This document shows positions 17,398-25,810 of a DNA stretch of 64,000 nt, piece by piece; the first letter of the stretch is position 1; each line of letters starts with the position of its first letter. The position numbers and the translations under genes are program-made. The stretch comes from Arcobacter sp. GTDB lineage: Bacteria > Campylobacterota > Campylobacteria > Campylobacterales > Arcobacteraceae. The notes beneath the pieces were generated by a model. It was not told where the DNA came from. It searched no databases and worked only from the letters and a program-made list of their open reading frames with translations. The DNA lies in contig PKUJ01000004.1 of the NCBI GenBank assembly GCA_002869565.1, forward strand, positions 1 to 64,000. Direction: 5' to 3'.

Positions 17398-18181
17398 AGA
17401 AGTTATAGAACAAGCAGTAAAAAATATAGCAATTATTCACAGTGTTAAACAAAGGGAACTTGATAGTGTTTGGAAAACAATAATTAGAAAAGAGGTTGAT
17501 AATCTTCCTGAAGGTGTATCTAGAAGAGGGGCAACAAAAGAACTAAATGCTTTAATTAAATCATTTGAAAATGAAATTAAAGAGGATATGGATCTAAATA
17601 ATGAAATACTGGAACAGTTTTCAAGTACAATATTAGAGTATTATGAAATGGGTACTAATAAAGATATTGAAAAACTCTTTAATCCATTATATACTATTTC
17701 AGACTTAACAGATGTTACACCAGGTGCATATTTTTCTTGGGATAATATGGAGTTAGTGACTATTAGTGTAATTCATAATATATTTAGTGATATTCAATTT
17801 TTAAAAAAGCATAAAAAAAGGTTTTTTGAGAATAGAAGGGAAAAAAATAAGGCAATAGATAATTTAAAGAAAAGTATAGATATTGCAAAAAACTTTAACA
17901 ATCAATTACTTATATATGAATTAGAAAGTATGATAGATCAAATTAAAGAAGAAAATCTAATTACAGAAGAGATTATTTATAAAAGTTGTTTTTATGGTTT
18001 ACATCAATCATTATCAGAAGAGTTTTCAAAAACTACTAAAGCTGTTGATATTGCGAATAGCTTATTAGATAGTTTTTTCTATTTAAATAAGCAATATAAG
18101 CCTAGCAAAAATATAGATAAGAAAGACTTCTTTGAACAAGGATACCGAGAACCAAGAAGTTTTTATTATTATAAATCATAA
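17390..18181 (+). CDS. Hypothetical protein, integrase operon
   Basis: Not recognised. 263 residues, mostly helical and charged, with no signal peptide or membrane segment. A run of Lys-rich helices (LKKHKKRFFENRREKNKAIDNLKKSID) lies in the middle and the C-terminus is aromatic (RSFYYYKS). It overlaps the preceding gene by 8 bases, forming a three-gene unit with int. Confidence 0.6.
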   Translation: MTKEVIEQAVKNIAIIHSVKQRELDSVWKTIIRKEVDNLPEGVSRRGATKELNALIKSFENEIKEDMDLNNEILEQFSSTILEYYEMGTNKDIEKLFNPLYTISDLTDVTPGAYFSWDNMELVTISVIHNIFSDIQFLKKHKKRFFENRREKNKAIDNLKKSIDIAKNFNNQLLIYELESMIDQIKEENLITEEIIYKSCFYGLHQSLSEEFSKTTKAVDIANSLLDSFFYLNKQYKPSKNIDKKDFFEQGYREPRSFYYYKS

Positions 18182-18281
18182 TTTACCCAATTACATGTAA
18201 AAAACTACATTAAATTAGCCTAACACATTACTATTCCTTTCCTCTACAATACTCCTACAAAGACATAATAAGGAGTATAAA

Positions 18282-18530
18282 ATGAGTAACCATGAAGAAA
18301 TTAAAGAATTATCAGGTTTACTATTTAGCAAATTTAATTCACTTACATTAACTACAGAACAAACAGCACAAGCAACACAAAGAAGTGTTATATCATTGCA
18401 AAGAGATAGAAGAAATGCTGCTGGGATACCATATACAAAACTAGGAAATAAATGTGGTTCTGATAGAGCTTTATATAGTATAACTGATATTGCAAAATAT
18501 ATTGTAAACAATAAAGTAAAGACAATATGA
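18282..18530 (+). CDS. AlpA-like helix-turn-helix regulator
   Basis: 82 residues with LTTEQTAQATQRSVISLQRDRR (helix-turn-helix) and RALYSITDIAKYIV, the pattern of small MerR/AlpA-like DNA-binding proteins that act as excisionase or activator in P4-like elements and phage satellites. A strong ribosome site (AAGGAG, 7 bases before the ATG) and a start that follows a 100-base gap suggest that it opens a new operon running to the terminase-like gene. Confidence 0.65.
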   Translation: MSNHEEIKELSGLLFSKFNSLTLTTEQTAQATQRSVISLQRDRRNAAGIPYTKLGNKCGSDRALYSITDIAKYIVNNKVKTI

Positions 18531-18874
18531 TGAAAAATTTTAATATAGAGTCATATTTAATTAGTGATTATCTTTTAGTAAGTTGTTTATTGAATGGTGA
18601 AACATTATCTTGGGAAGAATCTAAAATTAAAATACTTTCTAGTAGAGCAGCAAATCATGTATCAAATATAAGAAAGATCATTGGGAACTTTAATTGTATA
18701 AAAAACGAAGCTGTTAATACTATGGATTCTTATTATGAACAATACAAGTTAAATAAAGAGTTTAAACAAGAGTTTCAAGATTTAAAAATGCAATATGAAT
18801 CAAATGCCAAGTTTATAAAGCGATTTAATAAAAAAATGGAAAAAATAAGTTCTTCTAGAAAAGAGATTAGATAA
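18527..18874 (+). CDS. Hypothetical helical protein
   Basis: Not recognised. 115 residues, predicted helical with a C-terminal coiled coil (EFQDLKMQYESNAKFIKRFNKKMEKI written here in outline: alternating charged and hydrophobic positions). It overlaps its neighbours by 4 bases and 1 base, so it is coupled to the AlpA-like and RepO-like genes and probably belongs to the replication unit. Confidence 0.55.
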   Translation: MMKNFNIESYLISDYLLVSCLLNGETLSWEESKIKILSSRAANHVSNIRKIIGNFNCIKNEAVNTMDSYYEQYKLNKEFKQEFQDLKMQYESNAKFIKRFNKKMEKISSSRKEIR

Positions 18875-19284
18875 TGGCAAGTAAACTTAAACTAGGAAAT
18901 AAAGAAGAGGGTTTTGCTATTTTAGACGAGTTTTATAAGTCTTTAATGTTTCAACAGTTAATGGATTCTGATTTAAATAGAAATGAAAGAGATGTTCTGT
19001 TAGTTGTTTTTAGAAAAACATTACATTATGAAAAATGGAGTGACCGAATTAGTATGCATTGGTTATCCAAAAAAGGTGTGGGTATAAGTATAAATACATT
19101 AAGGGTTACACTAGAAAGATTAGAAAATAAAGGTTTAATTGAAATTACTAGATCTACTGGTGGGAAGTCTGAAAGTTCAAAACGATTTAATGAATTTAAA
19201 ATTAGTGATTATTTACTTGGTACTGTATATCGTAGATGGGAAGAAATTAAAATCGAAAATGGATTTACAATTGAATATGAATAA
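18874..19284 (+). CDS. RepO-like replication initiator (winged helix)
   Basis: 136 residues. FQQLMDSDLNRNERDVLLVVFRKTLHYEKWSDRISMHWLSKKGVGIS, with TLRVTLERLENKGLI after it, matches the N-terminal winged-helix DNA-binding domain of phage lambda O-type replication proteins (written here in parts). There is no C-terminal helicase-loading domain visible. In a satellite it would recognise the element's origin, for which the hairpins just downstream are candidates. Confidence 0.6.
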   Translation: MASKLKLGNKEEGFAILDEFYKSLMFQQLMDSDLNRNERDVLLVVFRKTLHYEKWSDRISMHWLSKKGVGISINTLRVTLERLENKGLIEITRSTGGKSESSKRFNEFKISDYLLGTVYRRWEEIKIENGFTIEYE

Positions 19285-19331
19285 TTTGATTAGTAATAAA
19301 ATTTAAGTAGTTTTTCTTTTATATTAAATAG

Positions 19332-19395
19332 CATACCAAATTAGAACCCCTTTACTTTAAACCCTTTAAATTAAAGGGGCTTTGTTTTGGTATAC
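19332..19395 (+). other. Nested stem-loop after the initiator gene (candidate origin or terminator)
   Basis: The outer arms ATACCAAA and TTTGGTAT enclose CCCCTTT (19347-19353) and AAAGGGG (19373-19379) with an AT-only loop. It lies 50 bases after the RepO-like gene. It could terminate the operon, but the second, outer stem is unusual for a terminator and typical of replication origins placed next to initiator genes. Confidence 0.5.
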
Positions 19396-19424
19396 AACAA
19401 AGAATAAACATCCATATAGAGAAA

Positions 19425-19595
19425 ATGTATTACATAGAAAAAATTAATAGAGAGGATAGATATCGTGGTTTTATCCTCATAAAGAAAGTAATAAAAAACA
19501 AGGTAGAAATTATGTATAGAAATAGGTTAGAAAAACTAATATTTAAAGACTATGAAATAATGGCTTTAAATATAGATATAAAGGTAGGTTTATGA
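19425..19595 (+). CDS. Small hypothetical protein
   Basis: 56 residues (MYYIEKINREDRYRGFILIK at the start), basic, no recognised family. The stop overlaps the ATG of the next frame (ATGA), supporting both as a coupled pair. Confidence is limited because the region also contains strong inverted repeats. Confidence 0.4.
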   Translation: MYYIEKINREDRYRGFILIKKVIKNKVEIMYRNRLEKLIFKDYEIMALNIDIKVGL

Positions 19596-19849
19596 GGATG
19601 GGTACTATAGCAATTAAAAGTAACTATGTGGAATATTATTTAGGAGTAGTAAATAAGCTAGATGTAAGATTAAAAGGTACTTCCTGGAGTATTCCTCTTG
19701 AGGGTGTTTGCAAGTTCAGAAAAGCTCTATGTATGACTTTTAGAACTTGCTTATATTTTCTACAGTTAAGTAACAATGCCTTAAATGCCGTGAAAAAGCA
19801 CTTATGGGATTTTTATAAGTTACTTATATTTTTTAGAAAGAGGTTATAA
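19592..19849 (+). CDS. Small hypothetical protein in a structured region
   Basis: 85 residues, not recognised. The start is supported by AGGTAGG upstream and by the ATGA overlap. The middle of the frame coincides with a strong hairpin (GCAAGTTC at 19710-19717 with GAACTTGC at 19743-19750), so part of the constraint may be on RNA or DNA structure rather than protein. Confidence 0.4.
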   Translation: MRMGTIAIKSNYVEYYLGVVNKLDVRLKGTSWSIPLEGVCKFRKALCMTFRTCLYFLQLSNNALNAVKKHLWDFYKLLIFFRKRL

Positions 19850-19850
19850 A

Positions 19851-20498
19851 ATGGCGAGAAAGTATATATCACAAGCTGATTTAGCTGCATTTTGTGGGTG
19901 TGAGCAACCTTATATTTCACAGTTAAAAAGAGAAGGTGTTTTTGATGATGTCCTTGATACAAATGGAAAGTTTTTAAGAAGTAGATCAACAGAGTATGCA
20001 AAGATATATGAGGATAGAAAAGACTTATCAAGAGAACCCCAGCGAGAAGCAAATCAAAGGAAAAAGAATAGTGGTGAAATTTCCCAGGGGAAAAATGATG
20101 TAGCTGGATTAACTAATACTTCAAAAAGTTTTGGAATGTTTGATGTTTCATATCTAGGTGCTGAAGCCCAGGTTGAATTAACAACATTGATTGAAGAGGG
20201 TGGTAAAAAAAGTGCAGTTCAAAAAATTCAGATCAAAGATGCATTTATAGAAAGTAAGAAAAAAGAGAATGAATTTAAAAAAGAAATAGGAGTTCTCATA
20301 GAACTTGAAGAAGCTGAAGCAGTAATGGAGTTAATCTTATCAAATATGAAAAACAAAATGTACAACACACCACATCTTTTAAAAGCTAAGTTTCCAAAGA
20401 TTACAAAAGAACAAGTTGAATATCTATATATGTTAATTGACGAAGCATTTTCAGAGTTTAATAAGTATGGGTTAGATGAAAGATCTGATGCTGATTAA
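19851..20498 (+). CDS. Terminase small subunit-like protein (Nu1 type)
   Basis: 215 residues. The start YISQADLAAFCGCEQPYISQLKREGV is the winged helix-turn-helix seen in lambda Nu1-like small terminase subunits. A low-complexity linker and a helical C-terminal part (residues about 105-205) follow. Such proteins select DNA for packaging. In an element that lacks its own large terminase and head genes, it would redirect a helper phage's packaging motor, as in phage-inducible islands. No large subunit is present nearby. Confidence 0.6.
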   Translation: MARKYISQADLAAFCGCEQPYISQLKREGVFDDVLDTNGKFLRSRSTEYAKIYEDRKDLSREPQREANQRKKNSGEISQGKNDVAGLTNTSKSFGMFDVSYLGAEAQVELTTLIEEGGKKSAVQKIQIKDAFIESKKKENEFKKEIGVLIELEEAEAVMELILSNMKNKMYNTPHLLKAKFPKITKEQVEYLYMLIDEAFSEFNKYGLDERSDAD

Positions 20499-20680
20499 TT
20501 ATGTAGTGATTCTGTGTATGATTGTTTTATAAGACCAATAAAACCTAGAATGAAAATAATGGTTATTATTGCAAGAGATAGGGAAATGTCTTTAGTTATT
20601 AATGTAACGATAATACCTGTTATAATTGTAATAAAAAACAATCCCAAAAAAGAAACTATAGTGTTGATAAAATGTTTCAT
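20495..20680 (-). CDS. Small membrane protein (two helices)
   Basis: 61 residues, two hydrophobic segments (TIVSFLGLFFITIITGIIVTL and the IITIIFILGFIGLI region). Last gene of a leftward three-gene unit headed by the repressor. Unknown family. Small membrane proteins beside a repressor are often superinfection-exclusion factors, but that is only a guess here. Confidence 0.45.
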   Translation of the reverse strand: MKHFINTIVSFLGLFFITIITGIIVTLITKDISLSLAIITIIFILGFIGLIKQSYTESLHN

Positions 20681-20684
20681 TGTT

Positions 20685-20870
20685 TTATCTTGTTTTATTT
20701 ATCAAATTATAAAATAGTTTGTAAAATAAAGCTGTGAATAAGATCATTACAAATAAAAACCCTAAAATATGATCAGTATTTGTTAATGAAATTTCCTTGG
20801 GGAAAGTTATAGGTAATATTATAAAATATGTAAATAGTGATGAAAGAATACCTATTGCAATACTTTTCAT
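20685..20870 (-). CDS. Small membrane protein (two helices)
   Basis: 61 residues, two hydrophobic segments (AIGILSSLFTYFIILPITF and ILGFLFVMILFTALFY). It sits between the repressor and a second small membrane gene of identical length and topology, 1 base after the repressor stop. The pair may be duplicated or form a complex. Not recognised. Confidence 0.45.
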   Translation of the reverse strand: MKSIAIGILSSLFTYFIILPITFPKEISLTNTDHILGFLFVMILFTALFYKLFYNLINKTR

Positions 20871-20871
20871 A

Positions 20872-21084
20872 CTATTTCTCTATGTATGGTTTAATTGTAT
20901 TTATTATAGTTTCAAGATCTTTGGCTTTGATGTAGTTTTCTAGCCAAGATTCAACCCATACTGGTATATTATTATTAGAACCCCAGGCATTAACTGTGTT
21001 ATATTGCATATTAAGAAGTTCTGCAAATTGTTTTTTGTTTAGTCCAGCTTTTTTTAAAAGTTCTTTAAATCTAGATAATTCCAT
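20872..21084 (-). CDS. Cro/CI-type repressor
   Basis: 70 residues: FKELLKKAGLNKKQFAELLNMQYNTVNAW is a canonical XRE helix-turn-helix. A short helical tail follows. Transcribed left, opposite to the genes from 21278, across an intergenic region full of ATGTATT/AATACAT half-sites, the layout of a genetic switch. Probably controls the element's state. Confidence 0.75.
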   Translation of the reverse strand: MELSRFKELLKKAGLNKKQFAELLNMQYNTVNAWGSNNNIPVWVESWLENYIKAKDLETIINTIKPYIEK

Positions 21085-21277
21085 TAAAAATTCTTTTTAT
21101 TGGATTATATCAAATTTACATAAAAAATATACCTGAATACATTAAAACAGAAGTATTTATATATTTTGATATGTAGTTTAAATTTATATTAATGTATTTT
21201 AATATATAGTTTTAATATATAAAATGTATTTGAATACATAAAAATGTATTTTAAATATTAGAAAAAAAGGTACAAAT
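21085..21277. promoter_or_regulatory. Switch region with ATGTATT/AATACAT operators
   Basis: The divergent intergenic region between the repressor and the rightward genes. A perfect 7+7 palindrome ATGTATT-TG-AATACAT is at 21224-21239. Additional half-sites occur at about 21135, 21191 and 21243. These are likely binding sites of the adjacent small repressor. Confidence 0.7.
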
Positions 21278-21391
21278 ATGAAAATAAAAATTTATTTATT
21301 AAATGGAAGTTGTAGTGTTGTAAGAGTTAATACATTAAATGATGTAAAAACAATAGCAAATAAATATGAAAGATGGGAGTATATATTATGA
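21278..21391 (+). CDS. Very small hypothetical protein
   Basis: 37 residues (MKIKIYLLNGSCSVVRVNTL at the start, ending RWEYIL). The ATG follows GAAAAAAAGGTACAAAT and the stop overlaps the next ATG (ATGA). First gene rightward from the switch region. Not recognised. Confidence 0.45.
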   Translation: MKIKIYLLNGSCSVVRVNTLNDVKTIANKYERWEYIL

Positions 21392-21636
21392 TTAAAATAA
21401 AAGAGATAAGTAAAACACTTAAAAAGAATAAAAGTTTTCAGTACTGGAATAAAGAGATAGGTTTGTCTTTTGAAGATTTTGATCTTATTGATATGGATAA
21501 AGATGAGATAATTTCCCACGGGAAAAAAGATATAGGTAATTACACTTTATTTCTAAAAAATGGAAAAATTGAAAGTGCATTCTTTGATCTTGATAATGAA
21601 TCTGTAAGAAATATAAAAATAAAAAAGGTTGCATAA
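21388..21636 (+). CDS. Small hypothetical protein
   Basis: 82 residues, not recognised; acidic middle (FDLIDMDKDEIISHGKK). The ATG at 21388 is preferred over one at 21373 because GGGAG at 21374-21378 is the ribosome site and the start overlaps the previous stop. It also overlaps the next gene by 1 base, so these three small genes are coupled. Confidence 0.55.
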   Translation: MIKIKEISKTLKKNKSFQYWNKEIGLSFEDFDLIDMDKDEIISHGKKDIGNYTLFLKNGKIESAFFDLDNESVRNIKIKKVA

Positions 21637-21869
21637 TGGAAAAATTAGATATTACAAAATTAGTAAGTAGCGATAATATTAGAGATATTGAAGAAAACTT
21701 AAAAGGTGCAATAGCTCTTTTAGCTGGATTACAATTTGCTGATGAAGCTGGACAACATATCTATCAAAGGGAATCATATATCACATTACAAATTGCGCTT
21801 GGTAAAGCAGTTAAAGATTTAGAACAGATAAAAGGATCTGTTGATTATATGATGGAACAAATTAATTAA
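21636..21869 (+). CDS. Small helical hypothetical protein
   Basis: 77 residues, all-helical, no signal or membrane segment; contains NLKGAIALLAGLQFADEAGQ. Third gene of the rightward early unit. Not recognised. It could be a phage-inhibition or induction factor, but the sequence does not show it. Confidence 0.5.
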   Translation: MEKLDITKLVSSDNIRDIEENLKGAIALLAGLQFADEAGQHIYQRESYITLQIALGKAVKDLEQIKGSVDYMMEQIN

Positions 21870-21940
21870 ATATAATTATTTTTTTCATATTTTCTATAAC
21901 TATTTTGATATACTTTTAAATATTTAATAATGAGTAAACA

Positions 21941-23386
21941 ATGAAATATCCCAAAAAAAGATTAAGTCTATCAAAACAAGTAAAATTAAGAAAGCGAGAA
22001 TCAAGTTCTATTATAATGCTTTTAAGAGAGTATTCTTTATCTCAATGGTTAGAAGCACTTAGACAGCTAAATATCAATTATGATAAAAATAATGACCTGA
22101 TAAAATCGAAGCCTGAATTTTTAGTAGTGGGAGCAGATTTAGCTTTAAAAGCAGCTAGGAATAATACAAATGCTAGACTCCCAACAGAACAAGAGTGTTA
22201 TAATCTATTTAATGCTGAAATCAATCTTTCAGAAGGTAGACAGAGTTTAATAAAGTTATTTGGATTAGGGGGTGTTTCTTTTTTAGCTGCCTGGCAAAAT
22301 AGATTTCATTATACTCCTTCAAATATGGTGGGAAGGATGCTTGTTCTATATGAGTCTTATAATGAGAAATTATTAGAGTTTTTAGGCTTTACTATTGAAG
22401 ATATGTATTTAATTCTTATGCTTATAACTGGTGCCTATCAGAATGAATATAAGTTTTATTTTAAAAAGGAAGATTTAGTTATTGAAGATTCTGACTATAT
22501 GTCTGAAGAAAAAATAACAAGTTTTTTGAATACTTTTTCAATTATACAAGAAGAATATCAAGAGATTGCAAAAGCCCAAAAAATATATGAAAAAAGCTTT
22601 GGAAAGTTTAAATTTCTTATTAGGTATCCAATAATAAAAATTGATGATAAATATACTATACCTGTCTATGAACAACTACTTGATACTCTTTCTAATAATC
22701 TTTATTTTTTACTTCTTGAGAACTATGCAAAAATTGATTCAAGGTCTTCAAGAGCTTTTTTAGATGAATTTGGATTAGTTCTTGAAGAGTATGTACTAAA
22801 TCTAGCTAGAGTAAGGTTTAAGAAAAATCAATTAGTTGATGCAAATAAAATAGTAACAAAGAAAAAAGAATTTAGATGTGAAGCTGTTATCTTTCATAAA
22901 AAACAAGCTTTAGCAATAGAAGTTAAGAAAATGTATTTTAGAAGAGATGATGTTATTAATATGGATAAAGAAAATATTGATAAACTTCTTAAAAATCATA
23001 TAGTAAAAGCATTTAAACAAATTGAAAATACATTAACTTACATACGTTATGAAGTTTATTACGGACTGATTGTTATACCTGATATAATGATCGGTTTAGA
23101 ATCTATTAGAACATATATTGAAAATGAATTTAAAGAAGAAGCACATTTTGATAAAAATATATTTATATGTACTTTATCTTTTTATGAATCACTTATGGCA
23201 AATGATAATGATACAATTTTTAATATATTAGATACAACTAAAAATAGAGATTTTTCTGAAGGTACAGATATTATCATGGTAATGTTAAATATGAGAGAAT
23301 CAGATCCTTCAATAAAGTTTCAAAATTCTTTACTTTCAGAAAAAAGAGATGAATTATTGCAAAAATTTATACCGAAAAGAATATAG
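21941..23386 (+). CDS. Large protein with a PD-(D/E)XK-like nuclease motif
   Basis: 481 residues, family not recognised. Residues 1-300 are mostly helical. A C-terminal domain carries Glu314 (FRCEAVIF) and Glu327-Val-Lys329 (ALAIEVKKMYF), spaced and flanked by strands as in PD-(D/E)XK nucleases. The rest of that domain reads YYGLIVIPDI, a possible later strand. It is followed after 2 bases by a GIY-YIG-like gene, so the two probably work together. Location in the cargo region of a satellite suggests phage interference. The nuclease call is motif-based. Confidence 0.5.
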   Translation: MKYPKKRLSLSKQVKLRKRESSSIIMLLREYSLSQWLEALRQLNINYDKNNDLIKSKPEFLVVGADLALKAARNNTNARLPTEQECYNLFNAEINLSEGRQSLIKLFGLGGVSFLAAWQNRFHYTPSNMVGRMLVLYESYNEKLLEFLGFTIEDMYLILMLITGAYQNEYKFYFKKEDLVIEDSDYMSEEKITSFLNTFSIIQEEYQEIAKAQKIYEKSFGKFKFLIRYPIIKIDDKYTIPVYEQLLDTLSNNLYFLLLENYAKIDSRSSRAFLDEFGLVLEEYVLNLARVRFKKNQLVDANKIVTKKKEFRCEAVIFHKKQALAIEVKKMYFRRDDVINMDKENIDKLLKNHIVKAFKQIENTLTYIRYEVYYGLIVIPDIMIGLESIRTYIENEFKEEAHFDKNIFICTLSFYESLMANDNDTIFNILDTTKNRDFSEGTDIIMVMLNMRESDPSIKFQNSLLSEKRDELLQKFIPKRI

Positions 23387-23388
23387 AT

Positions 23389-23871
23389 ATGAAGAAAAAA
23401 GATGTAAATAATATAGAATATTTTATGAAACAAAGAGACTCTTATATTAAGGAAGCAAGGGAACGTGAGAATAGATTGTTGTTTGAAGAGAAAGTTGAAC
23501 AGGAAGAGCAAAGAATTAAGATAGAAGAAGAAAAAAAACTTCAAATTAAGAAAGAAAAATTAAATCTAAGTATAGTAAGTAATTTTGTAATAAATAAAAA
23601 TGCAGATAATAGATTATACTATTTTAGATTTATCTTTAAAGGGCAAACTTTTTATAAAATTGGAATCACTTCTCAAACTTTAAAGAATAGATATAGTAGT
23701 GAGTATTCAAAGATAGATAAAGTTTTATATGATGAAAAAATAGATGAAGCAATAAAAGTTGAGAAAGATTTAAAAAAGAGATTTAAGGCTGATATATTTC
23801 CTTTGGCTTATTTAAATGGTGGTGGACATACAGAAACTTTTGATAGAGATATATTAGGCTTAGATAATTAA
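23389..23871 (+). CDS. GIY-YIG/T5orf172-like protein with coiled coil
   Basis: 160 residues: a charged coiled coil (about 1-58) and a compact domain with LYYFRFIFKGQTFYKIGITSQ, an Arg-Tyr pair (NRYSS), EKDLKKRF and a terminal GGGHTETF. The strand-YKIGIT-R-E arrangement is that of the T5orf172 branch of the GIY-YIG nuclease fold. Paired with the upstream PD-(D/E)XK-like gene. Converges, with a 4-base overlap, on the DUF4238 gene. Confidence 0.55.
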   Translation: MKKKDVNNIEYFMKQRDSYIKEARERENRLLFEEKVEQEEQRIKIEEEKKLQIKKEKLNLSIVSNFVINKNADNRLYYFRFIFKGQTFYKIGITSQTLKNRYSSEYSKIDKVLYDEKIDEAIKVEKDLKKRFKADIFPLAYLNGGGHTETFDRDILGLDN

Positions 23872-24854
23872 CTAGTAAATCTAAATCCTTCTTTATATTT
23901 TTCATTATCATTAATCATTTCTTTAATTAATGGAAAATCTTTTTTTTCACTATAAATGTATTGTTCAGCAAAAGATACTTGCAGGCTATTATAAAACTTT
24001 ACATTTTCACATGTTAACTTAATAGAATTTTTAGTTGTAAAATTTTTAATACTTTTACATATTGAATCAATATTTTTCATTGTTTGTTCATCAACTAATG
24101 TATTCTGTAGTAACCACATTGCATTTTGTTTTGATTCTTCTAGATCAATAAGATATGATGGACATAACATCCCTAAAATTAAGGTTGAAGATAATGGTAG
24201 ATAAACTTGAATTCCTTTAACTGCAAGTCCTAAGTTTCCATATGGACGCAAGTCTAGTTCATTATGAAGCACAACTGGATGATCAGAGATAAAGAAAGGA
24301 TTATCTTTATCTGTTTCAAAAAGATGCCAATTTTTTTTTGAGATATATTGTTTTTGTTCTATGCATCTAGGAATCATACTTAAAAAACTATTTTTTAAAT
24401 TTGCGAAGTCATTGTATTTTAAATCTTTTACATCTTTAGGGTTAAACCCCATATTTCTGATTTTGGAAGCAACAGATTCAATCATTGATTCTTGCATTTT
24501 AAAATGCCCATATGTTCTAAAATATTGACTTAATACAAATATTGAAAGCATTTCCTTTTTTTCTTGATTAAGAGTCGATAAAGATTTATTTTTTATAATT
24601 TCATTAATAATTACTGCTGAATTAGATTCTATTGTTCCTAGAAATGATTCTAAACTTAATTGTTTTGGATCATCTACAAAGTTATAGAAGGAACTTCTAA
24701 CTGTTGCATCATTTACCGATTGCTGAAATGCTCTTTCATTTTTTTTATCAAATGTAAATAATCTTTTTTTACTTTCTTTTCTTCCAAACCCAAAATTTTT
24801 TAAAAGAAATTTTGGAACAGTATGTTGTCTTTTTACATTGGTAGTATATTTCAT
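23868..24854 (-). CDS. DUF4238-family protein
   Basis: 328 residues. The start KRQHTVPKFLLKNFGF and the later NPFFISDHPVVL with LPLSSTLILGMLCP are hallmarks of DUF4238 proteins, which are common in variable regions of bacterial genomes. Biochemical role unknown. No membrane segments. It is transcribed alone toward the nuclease pair, with its own promoter in the divergent gap before 24965. Confidence 0.8.
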   Translation of the reverse strand: MKYTTNVKRQHTVPKFLLKNFGFGRKESKKRLFTFDKKNERAFQQSVNDATVRSSFYNFVDDPKQLSLESFLGTIESNSAVIINEIIKNKSLSTLNQEKKEMLSIFVLSQYFRTYGHFKMQESMIESVASKIRNMGFNPKDVKDLKYNDFANLKNSFLSMIPRCIEQKQYISKKNWHLFETDKDNPFFISDHPVVLHNELDLRPYGNLGLAVKGIQVYLPLSSTLILGMLCPSYLIDLEESKQNAMWLLQNTLVDEQTMKNIDSICKSIKNFTTKNSIKLTCENVKFYNSLQVSFAEQYIYSEKKDFPLIKEMINDNEKYKEGFRFTS

Positions 24855-24964
24855 CTTTTTATGATACTAAAGTATTAATATGATTAAGTATAAATAACAA
24901 TACAAGTTAAATAAAGATATCATTTAGAATTATTTTAGTTGATTGATGATTTCTAGGAAAATTA

Positions 24965-25810
24965 ATGTATGTACAAGAATATATAAGAAGAATATTAAAC
25001 ATTGCAGCAAATACTGATGGTAGATTTTTTCTTATTGTTGAAGCAACTAATAATAAAACATATCAGGTTAAATTTAATGTATCAAATCAAAAATCAAATA
25101 TAAATGAATTTATAACAAGTTATATAGGAAAATTGATTAATGCACCAGTACTCAACGGAGCCTTTTTAACATTTACAAATAAACAAATTACTAATATACA
25201 TAAAAAAATCAATCTAAATTATCCTCAAATAGAATTGGATATGAGTGATATAAAGAATAATCAATTTTTTGGAATTGAATGGCAAGATTCATTAATAACA
25301 CTAGAAACAAATAGTGAATTAGAAATAATGCTAACAAAAATCAATAATAAAAAAGAATTTTATTCACTATATCCTTATGACCAATATTTAAAAAACTATG
25401 ATAGACATATTGGTAATCATTTAATTTTAAAAGATGGTAAGAATTTGCCTTCACAGTATTGTCTAATAGATGGAGATAGAATATTTGGATCATTATATTG
25501 GAATAAAATAGAAGAATTAACTGATAACTTTTCTTGTTTAGAAATTGGGGTTGATTGGCATAAGTATTTATATGGACTAGTTACAGAGAATGAATACATT
25601 TTTGTATTAGAGTACTCTTTACTTATAGATGAAATAAAAGAATCAGATATAGAAACATTAGTAAGTATTATTCTCTCAATATATAATGTTGATAAGAAGG
25701 AATGTGCTATAATTAAAGACTATTTGGAAAAAAGAAGCAAAGACTTTTATGCTGTTTGCTTAAATAATTCAACATGTTTTCCTCAAATAATACAAAGAAG
25801 GCTAGGATAA
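24965..25810 (+). CDS. HipA-like kinase (HipA_2 type)
   Basis: 281 residues. The catalytic core is visible: NYDRHIGNHLI at residues 144-154 (HipA-type D-R-H-x-G-N loop) and CLIDGDRIFG at 166-175 (the metal-binding Asp). The short N-terminal lobe lacks the canonical HipA N-terminal subdomain, as in the stand-alone HipA_2 kinases. The next gene starts after its stop with no gap and encodes the DUF3037 partner usually found with these kinases. Likely a Ser/Thr kinase of a two-gene toxin or defence module. Confidence 0.75.
   Translation: MYVQEYIRRILNIAANTDGRFFLIVEATNNKTYQVKFNVSNQKSNINEFITSYIGKLINAPVLNGAFLTFTNKQITNIHKKINLNYPQIELDMSDIKNNQFFGIEWQDSLITLETNSELEIMLTKINNKKEFYSLYPYDQYLKNYDRHIGNHLILKDGKNLPSQYCLIDGDRIFGSLYWNKIEELTDNFSCLEIGVDWHKYLYGLVTENEYIFVLEYSLLIDEIKESDIETLVSIILSIYNVDKKECAIIKDYLEKRSKDFYAVCLNNSTCFPQIIQRRLG

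Noticed and set aside
23389-23544. Separate coiled-coil gene upstream of a GIY-YIG gene
   Set aside because: The frame is continuous with the GIY-YIG-like domain, so it is one protein.
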